Below, one piece after another: positions 58,006-64,000 of a stretch of 64,000 nucleotides of DNA (its first letter is position 1; each line of letters opens with the position of its first letter). The stretch comes from Kribbella jiaozuonensis (GTDB lineage Bacteria > Actinomycetota > Actinomycetes > Propionibacteriales > Kribbellaceae): contig NZ_SZPZ01000007.1 of NCBI RefSeq assembly GCF_005233875.1, forward strand, positions 147,277 through 211,276. The letters run 5' to 3'. The translations under genes were made by a program, and so were the position numbers. The notes beneath the pieces were generated by a model. That model saw only the letters and a program-made list of their open reading frames with translations, was not told the DNA's origin and made no database searches.

Positions 58006-59232
58006 ATGGCGAAGCTCGAACGAGGCAGTGTCGGCACCCGGACGGCGAACCGCGGAGCGGTCATCGCCGCACTGCTGTCCGGCGCCGGGATCGACCGGCG
58101 GCAACTGGTCCAGCAGACCGGACTGAGCTGGGCCACGGTGGCCCGGATCGTCGACGATCTGCTCGCCGACGGGCTGGCTCTGGAGCAGCACAAGATCGTC
58201 CGCGACGGCCCCGGCCGACCGGGAGCCGCGCTCGGTTTCAACCCGCAGTCCGGGCTGGTGTGCGGGATCGACCTCGGCGGCACCTACTGCCGGATGGTGA
58301 TCGCCGACGGCATCGGTACGGCGATCATCCGCTGCCGCGACGAGACCCCGCGGGACCTGGGCGCCGCCGAGCTGGCGTCCTGGATCGCGACACGCGTCCT
58401 CGGACTGGTCGAGCGGTACGGCGACGGCGTACCGCTCACGTCGGTGGCGATCGGGCTGCCCGGTGTCGTTGCCTCCACCAAGGATCGCGTGGTCGGCGCG
58501 TTCAACCTGCCGCAGATCCTCGGCACCACGTTCGTCGAGACGGTCGCCGCGGAGCTCGGCGTACCGACGATCATCGACAACGACTCGAACCTGGCGCTGC
58601 TGGGTGAGCTGCACTACGGCGAGTTGCCCCGGGACGAGACCGTCGTCCTGCTCAGCCTGGGCACTGGTCTGGGCTCGGCGGTCGCGTTCAACCGGCAGGT
58701 GCTCGCGGGACCCGAGGGTCTGCTCGGCGAGTTCGGCCGGCTGCGGTTGCCGGGCCGCAAGGAACGGCTGCGGGACCTGCTCTCCGGCGCGGGCCTGCTC
58801 GCTCTCGCGCACCAAGCCGGTCACCGCCTCAGGAAGGCCGACGAGGTCTTCGCCGAACCGGACCGCTTCGGCGGCCTGGTCGACGAGATCCACGAGGCGC
58901 TGCTGCATCTGGTGTCGATCGTTGCCCTGGCCTACGAGCCGAGCACGGTGGTCTTCACCGGTGGCTTCTCCGGTGCGTTCAGCGACTCCGTGCTGGAGAC
59001 GGTGAGCGCCGAGACGTACGAGACGGTCGGCGTACACAGCGATCTGCGCCGGTCTGTGCTCGGGGATTCGGGCGGTCTGCTGGGTGCGATGGCCGCCGCC
59101 CTGAGTGGTTACTACACCGCGATCGGGGTGGCCCGCCACCAGGTCGCCTCGATCACTACGTCCGCCCCCGGTGTCGTGGCCCAGCTGGACGGCTGCGCTG
59201 TCGACCCATCCGACACAGAGGAACTCGCATGA
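58006..59232 (+). CDS. ROK family transcriptional regulator
   Basis: 408 residues. The winged helix AVIAALLSGAGIDRRQLVQQTGLSWATVARIVDDLLADGLA is followed by a ROK fold (GIDLGGTYCRMVIADG, VAIGLPGVVAS, IDNDSNLALLGELH, LLSLGTGLGSAVAFN). The usual zinc motif CxCGxxGC is absent; the corresponding stretch is EFGRLRLPGRKERLRDLL. It is the first gene of its own operon and overlaps the binding-protein gene by 4 bases. The probable effector is a GlcNAc- or chitobiose-type sugar, inferred from GH3 and NagA downstream. Confidence 0.88.
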   Translation: MAKLERGSVGTRTANRGAVIAALLSGAGIDRRQLVQQTGLSWATVARIVDDLLADGLALEQHKIVRDGPGRPGAALGFNPQSGLVCGIDLGGTYCRMVIADGIGTAIIRCRDETPRDLGAAELASWIATRVLGLVERYGDGVPLTSVAIGLPGVVASTKDRVVGAFNLPQILGTTFVETVAAELGVPTIIDNDSNLALLGELHYGELPRDETVVLLSLGTGLGSAVAFNRQVLAGPEGLLGEFGRLRLPGRKERLRDLLSGAGLLALAHQAGHRLRKADEVFAEPDRFGGLVDEIHEALLHLVSIVALAYEPSTVVFTGGFSGAFSDSVLETVSAETYETVGVHSDLRRSVLGDSGGLLGAMAAALSGYYTAIGVARHQVASITTSAPGVVAQLDGCAVDPSDTEELA

Positions 59233-60518
59233 AGCCCTGGAAGACCTTGGCTCTCCTTGCATCGATCTCGCTCAGCGTGGCAGCCTGCGGCGGATCCGGC
59301 CCGAGCAAGGCCGCGCCGACGAACAAACTGACCGTCTGGATGATGACCGGCGGTCCCGGTGACAACAAGATCATCGGCGACGTCACCAAGCAGTTCAACG
59401 AGAAGCACCCCGACTTGAAGGTGACCGTCGAGATCCAGCAATGGGACAACGTCGTCACCAAGCTGACCACCGCGCTCGCCTCCGACAACCCGCCCGACAT
59501 CGTCGAGATGGGCAACACCCAGACCCCGATGCTGACCGCCTCCGGTGCGCTGGCCGAGCTGACCGACAAGAAGGGCGAGTTCGAGTCGTCCGACCAGTGG
59601 CTCGCCGGCCTCGCCGGACCGTCGACGTACCAGGACAAGCTCTACGCCACTCCCCTGTACGGCGGCACGAAGGTCGTCATGTACAGCAAGAAGATGTTCG
59701 CCGCGGCGGGGATCGCCGAGCCGCCGGCGACCGTCGACGACCTGATCGCGGACTGCGGGAAACTCGCGAAGGCGCACACGGCGACGCCGAACTTCTCGGC
59801 GTTCTACATGCCCGGCCAATACTGGTTCGCCGGGATGCCGTTCCTGTTCGGGAAGGGCGGCACGATCGCCACCGACCAGGACAACAAGTGGACCGCGCAG
59901 ATGAGCAGCGCGGAGAACCAGGCCGGCCTCGCCGAGTGGAAGAAGTTCCAGAACGCCTGCTCGACGCCGTCCTCGATCGGCGCCAACACCGACAGCCCCG
60001 ACCAGGACCAGATCTTCGCCGACCAGAAGGCCGCGATGATCTACGTCAAGGCGTGGGAGCCCGGCGCGGTCGCGGAGAAGAATGCGAAGGCTGCCTCGGA
60101 CGCCGGCTACTTCATCATGCCGGGCTACGAGGCGAGCAAACCGCTGCCGGTGATCGTGGCCGGCTCGACGATCGGCATCGCCCAGAACAGTCCGAACAAG
60201 GACATGGCGGTCGACTGGCTGAAGATCATCACCGGCAAGGCGTTCCAGCAGACGATGACCCGGACGATCCACCAACTCCCGGTGGTCGCCGCGTTCCTGC
60301 CGACCGGCAACGTTCCTGAGGTGCTGAAGCTCGGCGCGCAAGCAGCCACCGTCAGCCAGGCGCTGCCGTCGACACCGGGCGAGGCGACGCTCGAGACCGA
60401 GAGCTACAACGAGCAGTTCTTCTCGAAGATCGCCAAGGGTGCGGATATCGCCGGAGCCGCGAAGGACTACGACAAACACGCGACCGAGGCGTTCAACGCA
60501 CAGTCGGGCCAGCGCTGA
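59229..60518 (+). CDS. sugar ABC transporter substrate-binding lipoprotein
   Basis: 429 residues. Lipoprotein signal MKPWKTLALLASISLSVAACGGSG with lipobox Cys at 20, then a cluster-1 binding protein (LTVWMMTGGPGDNKIIGDVTKQFNEKHPDLKVTVEIQQWDNVVTKLTTALAS). Its operon with two permeases, a GH3 hexosaminidase and a NagA-like enzyme suggests an amino-sugar oligosaccharide as substrate. ATG overlaps the ROK stop. Confidence 0.92.
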   Translation: MKPWKTLALLASISLSVAACGGSGPSKAAPTNKLTVWMMTGGPGDNKIIGDVTKQFNEKHPDLKVTVEIQQWDNVVTKLTTALASDNPPDIVEMGNTQTPMLTASGALAELTDKKGEFESSDQWLAGLAGPSTYQDKLYATPLYGGTKVVMYSKKMFAAAGIAEPPATVDDLIADCGKLAKAHTATPNFSAFYMPGQYWFAGMPFLFGKGGTIATDQDNKWTAQMSSAENQAGLAEWKKFQNACSTPSSIGANTDSPDQDQIFADQKAAMIYVKAWEPGAVAEKNAKAASDAGYFIMPGYEASKPLPVIVAGSTIGIAQNSPNKDMAVDWLKIITGKAFQQTMTRTIHQLPVVAAFLPTGNVPEVLKLGAQAATVSQALPSTPGEATLETESYNEQFFSKIAKGADIAGAAKDYDKHATEAFNAQSGQR

Positions 60519-60520
60519 CG

Positions 60521-61477
60521 ATGGCTTCGCTCACCGAAGAGGTGTCGGTTGCCCCGCGCACAGGAGGTGCGGTGCGGGGCAGCCGGCTGGCGCGGTTCAC
60601 GCCGTACGGCCTGATCGGACCGGCGCTGGTCGCGTTCGCGGCCGTGCTGGGGTATCCGATCGTGCGGCTGATCTGGCTGTCGCTGCAGGACTTCGGGCCG
60701 CGGTCGCTGTTCACCGGCGAGGCGCCGTTCGTCGGGCTCGACAACTTCACCCGGGTGCTCGGCGACGGCGACTTCTGGTTCACGCTGCTGCGTACGCTGA
60801 TCGTCAGCGTCGCCTGCGTGAGCGGGCTGATGGTGATCGGCTTTCTGCTGGCGTCCCTGCTGATGCAGGTGTCGGGGTGGGCGCGGGTGATGCTGTCGGT
60901 CTGCCTGGTGCTGGTCTGGGCGATGCCGATGGTGTCGGCGACGATGATCTGGCGGTGGCTGTTCGAGCCGCAGTACGGCGTACTGAACTGGGTGATCACG
61001 CAGCTCAAGGTGTTCGGCGACTTCTCCGCGCACGACTGGTTCTCGTCGCCGAGTCAGGCGTTGTTCCTGATCATCGCGCTAGTCGTGTGGAAGGGTCTGC
61101 CGTTCGTGGCGCTCACGCTGTACGCCGCGATGGGCCAGATCCCGGGTGATCTGTACGAAGCCGCCGCGCTGGACGGTGCTGGACGGTGGAACGTGGCGCG
61201 GCATGTGACGATGCCGATCCTCGGACCGGTGCTCGCCGTACTCGTGCTGCTCGAAGTGATCTGGTCGGTCAACTCGTTCACACCGATCTGGGTGCTGACG
61301 CAAGGCGGACCGGACGGCGGTACGACGACGCTCGGCGTCTACTCGTACCTCGAGGCGTTCACCCGCAACGACTACAGCGGCGGCGCGGCGATCGCGATCA
61401 TCACGGTGCTGCTGCTCGCCGTACTGTCCGTGCTCTATGTGCGGCGTTTGTTCGCGCAGGACGAGGCGATCGCATGA
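60521..61477 (+). CDS. carbohydrate ABC transporter permease (MalF-like)
   Basis: 318 residues. Six membrane helices after a charged N-terminus, with EAA loop EAAALDGAGRWNVARHVTMPILGPVLA. Follows the binding-protein gene after 2 bases and overlaps the next permease by 4 (ATGA). No ATPase in the operon; an MsiK-like shared ATPase is expected elsewhere. Confidence 0.91.
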   Translation: MASLTEEVSVAPRTGGAVRGSRLARFTPYGLIGPALVAFAAVLGYPIVRLIWLSLQDFGPRSLFTGEAPFVGLDNFTRVLGDGDFWFTLLRTLIVSVACVSGLMVIGFLLASLLMQVSGWARVMLSVCLVLVWAMPMVSATMIWRWLFEPQYGVLNWVITQLKVFGDFSAHDWFSSPSQALFLIIALVVWKGLPFVALTLYAAMGQIPGDLYEAAALDGAGRWNVARHVTMPILGPVLAVLVLLEVIWSVNSFTPIWVLTQGGPDGGTTTLGVYSYLEAFTRNDYSGGAAIAIITVLLLAVLSVLYVRRLFAQDEAIA

Positions 61478-63786
61478 GGCGGCGGGCTCTTCCGAACACC
61501 ATCGCGGTACTGGTCTCGCTGGTGGTGATCTTCCCGGTCTACTGGATGTTCGCGACCGCGCTGAAGCAGCCCGGGAAGATCCTGTCGGCGACGCCGGAGT
61601 TCATCCCCTGGCCGTTGAGCCTCGACAACTTCCGTACGGCGCTCACGCACGGGCCGTTCCTGCACTACGTCCGCAACTCGTTGCTGGTCTCGGTGTCGAC
61701 CGTGCTGATCGCGCTGGTCGTTGCCCTCGGCGCCTCGATCGCGCTCGCCCGGTTCCGGTTCGTCGGGCGGCGGGCGTTCCTCGTCGGGCTGGTGCTGGTG
61801 CAGATGGTGCCGGGGTCGGCGATGGTCATCCCGCTGTACCTGATGCTGCGGTCGGTCGGCGCGATCGACTTCGTGCCCGGGCTGATCATCACGTACATGA
61901 CGTTCGTCCTGCCGTTCACGATCTGGACGTTGCGCGGGTTCGTGGCCGGGATCCCGCTGGAGCTGGAAGAGGCCGCGATGGTCGACGGCTGCGGCCGGTT
62001 CGGCGCGTTCTGGCATATCCAACTGCCGCTGCTCGCGCCGGGCATCGTGGCCACCTCGATCTTCGCCTTCATCAGCGCGTGGGACGACTACCTGTTCGCC
62101 TACGTGTTCCTGAAGTCGCAGAACAACTACACGCTGCCGGTCTGGCTGGTCTCGTTCCAGACCTCTGACGGCATCGACAACGGCGCCACCATCGCGGCGT
62201 CGGCGATCTTCTCGCTCCCGGTGCTGATCGTCTTCCTGCTGATCCAGCGCCGGCTGGTCGGCGGGATGACGGCCGGCGCGGTCAAAGGCCGAAACCCCCT
62301 GCACATGGAGGATGTTGTGACTTCAGAGCTGAACCGGCTCGCCCATGGCGTGCTGTTCCCCGCGCTCGGCCGGCCGAAGGTGCCGAACTGGGTCCCGTCC
62401 AGGATCGACGCCGGCCTCGGCGGGTTCGTGATCTTCGGCAGGGACACCGTCGACGGACCGCAATTCCGGCAGTTGGCGGCTCAGCTGCACGGTCTGCGCG
62501 ACCATGTGCTGCTGTCGATCGACGAAGAGGGCGGTGATGTCAGCCGGATCGCGGACCTCGGCGGTTTTTCGATGCCGGGTAACCGCGCGCTGGGTGAGTT
62601 GAACGATGTGGAGCTGACGCGGCAGGCGGCGTACCAGATCGGGCTGTCGTTGGTCGAGGCCGGGATCGACTGGGATCTGGCTCCGGCAGTCGACACGGCG
62701 GTCAACCCGCTGAGCCCGAACGGGATTCGCTGCTTCGGGTCGGATCGCTCGCTTGTCAGCCGGCATACGGCCGCTTGGGTGTCAGGGCTGCAGGCGGCGG
62801 GGGTCAGTGCGTGCGCCAAGCATTACCCGGGGCACGGCATGAGCGGGACCGATGCTCACCTCGCGACGCCGCTGGTCGACGTTTCGCGGGAGGAGTTGCT
62901 GGCGAGCTACCTCGATCCGTTCCGGGCGGCGATCGAGGCCGGGGTGGACAGCATCATGGTGTCGCACGACCTGGTGCCGCAGGTGGACGACGTACCGGCG
63001 ACGATCAGCAAGGTGCTGTTGACCGACATCCTGCGGGGTGAGCTCGGGTACGACGGGGTGGTGATCACCGACGCGCTCGAGATGTACGGGATCGCGGACG
63101 TGGCGCCGTTGCCGGAGGCCGCCGTACGGGCGATCGAGGCCGGGGCTGACGCGTTGTGCCTTGGGTCGTGGGCGTTCCTGGACGACGTGGATGTGGCGGC
63201 GGCCGCGTTGGTCGAGGCTGTTGAGAGCGGGCGGTTGCCGTTGGAGCGGTTGGAGGAGGCGAACGCGCGGCTGGCCCGGCTCGGAACGCGGGCGAAGGCG
63301 GATGTGGCGGAGCGGGACAACGGGCTGGGCTCGCGGTTGGCTGAGCAGGTTGTCGTGACGCATGGGGATCCGCGGGTGCGGAGTGACGCCGTACTGATCA
63401 TCCGGCTGGAGCCGACGCACTCGCCTGCTGCTGGGTCGTCCGGGTGGGGCGTGGAGACGTTGCTGCGCGATGCGGGGAAGGTTGTCGAGAGCATCGGGTT
63501 GTCGGGGTCGACGTACAACGGGCCGGGGATGGCGCGGGCGGGGGTGGGTGAGTTCCGGTCGGAGTACGGCGCTGACAGTCAGGTGGTGCTGCTGGTGCGT
63601 GGGGCGCATCGCTTCGACTGGCAGGAGAAACTGATCGGCGAACTGCAGACCCAACACCCGGACATGATCGTCGTCGACATGGGCGTTCCTGGCGTCGACT
63701 ACTCGGGCTTCACGGGTTGGATCCAAACCTTCGGCAGCGCAAGAGTTTGCGCAGAAGCAGCCGCCCGCCACCTGCTTGCCCCGTGA
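61474..63786 (+). CDS. ABC permease open in frame into a GH3 beta-N-acetylhexosaminidase
   Basis: 770 residues if read as one. Residues 1-272 are a complete MalG-like permease (MRRRALPNTIAVLVSLVVIFPVYWMF; EAA loop EEAAMVDGCGRFGAFWHIQLPLLAPG). There is no stop; the frame passes through RNPLHMEDV into a whole GH3 domain (from residue 282). Codon 273 is CGA, one transition from TGA, and at that point the permease would have its normal length. A GGAGG site and GTG codon for separate GH3 synthesis are preserved. Either a true fusion, loss of a stop, or a base error in the sequence. Confidence 0.8.
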   Translation: MRRRALPNTIAVLVSLVVIFPVYWMFATALKQPGKILSATPEFIPWPLSLDNFRTALTHGPFLHYVRNSLLVSVSTVLIALVVALGASIALARFRFVGRRAFLVGLVLVQMVPGSAMVIPLYLMLRSVGAIDFVPGLIITYMTFVLPFTIWTLRGFVAGIPLELEEAAMVDGCGRFGAFWHIQLPLLAPGIVATSIFAFISAWDDYLFAYVFLKSQNNYTLPVWLVSFQTSDGIDNGATIAASAIFSLPVLIVFLLIQRRLVGGMTAGAVKGRNPLHMEDVVTSELNRLAHGVLFPALGRPKVPNWVPSRIDAGLGGFVIFGRDTVDGPQFRQLAAQLHGLRDHVLLSIDEEGGDVSRIADLGGFSMPGNRALGELNDVELTRQAAYQIGLSLVEAGIDWDLAPAVDTAVNPLSPNGIRCFGSDRSLVSRHTAAWVSGLQAAGVSACAKHYPGHGMSGTDAHLATPLVDVSREELLASYLDPFRAAIEAGVDSIMVSHDLVPQVDDVPATISKVLLTDILRGELGYDGVVITDALEMYGIADVAPLPEAAVRAIEAGADALCLGSWAFLDDVDVAAAALVEAVESGRLPLERLEEANARLARLGTRAKADVAERDNGLGSRLAEQVVVTHGDPRVRSDAVLIIRLEPTHSPAAGSSGWGVETLLRDAGKVVESIGLSGSTYNGPGMARAGVGEFRSEYGADSQVVLLVRGAHRFDWQEKLIGELQTQHPDMIVVDMGVPGVDYSGFTGWIQTFGSARVCAEAAARHLLAP
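62317..63786 (+). CDS. GH3 beta-N-acetylhexosaminidase (NagZ-like), internal start
   Basis: 489 residues from GTG 62317, which has GGAGG five bases upstream. DEEGGDVSRI and CAKHYPGHGMSGTDAHLATPLVDVSREEL are the NagZ-type loop with the His/Asp acid-base dyad; GVVITDALEM holds the Asp nucleophile. A C-terminal Rossmann-like domain follows. No signal peptide, so it acts in the cytoplasm on GlcNAc-bearing saccharides or muropeptides brought in by the transporter. Its frame is continuous with the upstream permease. Confidence 0.75.
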   Translation: MTSELNRLAHGVLFPALGRPKVPNWVPSRIDAGLGGFVIFGRDTVDGPQFRQLAAQLHGLRDHVLLSIDEEGGDVSRIADLGGFSMPGNRALGELNDVELTRQAAYQIGLSLVEAGIDWDLAPAVDTAVNPLSPNGIRCFGSDRSLVSRHTAAWVSGLQAAGVSACAKHYPGHGMSGTDAHLATPLVDVSREELLASYLDPFRAAIEAGVDSIMVSHDLVPQVDDVPATISKVLLTDILRGELGYDGVVITDALEMYGIADVAPLPEAAVRAIEAGADALCLGSWAFLDDVDVAAAALVEAVESGRLPLERLEEANARLARLGTRAKADVAERDNGLGSRLAEQVVVTHGDPRVRSDAVLIIRLEPTHSPAAGSSGWGVETLLRDAGKVVESIGLSGSTYNGPGMARAGVGEFRSEYGADSQVVLLVRGAHRFDWQEKLIGELQTQHPDMIVVDMGVPGVDYSGFTGWIQTFGSARVCAEAAARHLLAP

Positions 63787-63900
63787 CCACCTTCGTCAAC
63801 ACACACCTCTGCACGCCGGAGCCGGTCGACGGCTGGCTGCAGGTCGAACACGGCCGAATAGTCGCCATTGGCCCCGGCATGCCACCAGAAACCCCCGCCG
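63783..63900 (+). CDS. nagA: NagA-like amidohydrolase (5' part only)
   Basis: About 40 codons before the sequence degenerates. GTG 63783 overlaps the GH3 stop (GTGA). The translation MTTFVNTHLCTPEPVDGWL and GRIVAIGPG resembles the N-terminal strand pair of N-acetylglucosamine-6-phosphate deacetylase. This fits an operon that imports, splits and deacetylates GlcNAc-containing sugars. Too short for certainty. Confidence 0.55.
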
Positions 63901-64000
63901 GGGGGGGGGCCCCCCCCCCCCCCGGGGGGGGGGGGGGGGGGGCCCCCCCCCCCCCCGGGGGGGGGGGGGGGGGGCCGGCGGGGGGGGGGGGGGGGGCCCC
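63900..64000. other. low-complexity G/C homopolymer end (probable artefact)
   Basis: Alternating runs of 8-20 G and C with almost no A or T. No reading frame, repeat family or hairpin set explains it. It starts abruptly inside the NagA-like gene, as expected for low-quality read ends at a contig edge. Treat as unreliable sequence. Confidence 0.8.

Noticed and set aside
1..64000. CRISPR arrays, insertion sequences, prophage or integrase genes
   Set aside because: No regularly spaced repeats, transposase motifs, phage genes or integrases were seen; no duplicated tRNA 3' end was found near the two tRNAs.

Overview
The window is high-GC DNA with dense, often 4-bp-overlapping (ATGA/GTGA) genes, GTG/TTG starts, a lysine-rich-tailed HU protein, F420 biosynthesis (CofC), an NdgR-type IclR regulator beside leuCD, and many ROK, MFS and sugar-ABC genes. 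This points to a soil actinomycete. Gene content looks most like Kribbella and relatives (inference from gene content, no database search done). The last ~100 bases are G/C homopolymer runs and look like a sequence artefact.

Layout. 1-3.3 kb: a catabolic operon (HAD phosphatase, MFS, SMP-30 lactonase) divergent from a ROK repressor. 3.3-6.6 kb: DinB-like gene, thiD, thiL, a stand-alone Lrp effector domain, DUF3515 lipoprotein. 6.7-10.6 kb: YciI protein with an ECF42-like sigma factor, then a DUF3494 surface protein with a long Pro-Thr stalk translationally coupled to a class F sortase. 11-12.1 kb: ddl. 12.2-26 kb: accessory region of regulator/target pairs (TetR-P450, PLP enzyme, DeoR between two MFS genes, two MerR modules, FadR-MFS, ROK with two sugar catabolic enzymes). 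26-34.7 kb: kinase, gpsA, plsC, cofC, hupS-like, corA with a candidate leader peptide, leuDC, ndgR. 34.8-41.6 kb: HdeD, an orphan protein, and a LacI-controlled ABC transporter/nucleoside hydrolase operon with twin operators. 41.6-45.2 kb: tRNA-Glu, tRNA-Gln, CPBP protease, gltX, FAH hydrolase. 45.2-50.2 kb: acetyltransferase, glycosylase-like gene, two methyltransferases, Fic protein, and a DinB-family gene with a perfect LexA box. 50.2-54.5 kb: NrdR-box-like repeats and a cobalamin riboswitch ahead of nrdAB, whose beta subunit has the class Ic (tyrosine-less) active site. 54.5-57.9 kb: alpha/beta hydrolase and a MarR-MFS-isochorismatase operon. 58-64 kb: ROK, sugar ABC transporter, a permease open in frame into a GH3 hexosaminidase, and the start of a NagA-like deacetylase.

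How it fits together. A conserved actinobacterial backbone (thiD-thiL-lrp-DUF3515-ddl-gpsA-plsC-cofC-hup-leuDC-ndgR-tRNA-gltX) runs through the window and is split by accessory blocks that mostly bring sugar or nucleoside uptake and its local repressor. Regulatory DNA is unusually legible: many divergent promoters carry clean palindromes, and several genes appear to be transcribed as leaderless mRNAs. The items most worth following up are the corA leader peptide, the permease-GH3 read-through, the riboswitch-controlled class Ic reductase, the LexA-box DinB gene, and the DUF3494-sortase pair with a tryptophan-rich C-terminal repeat and no LPXTG.
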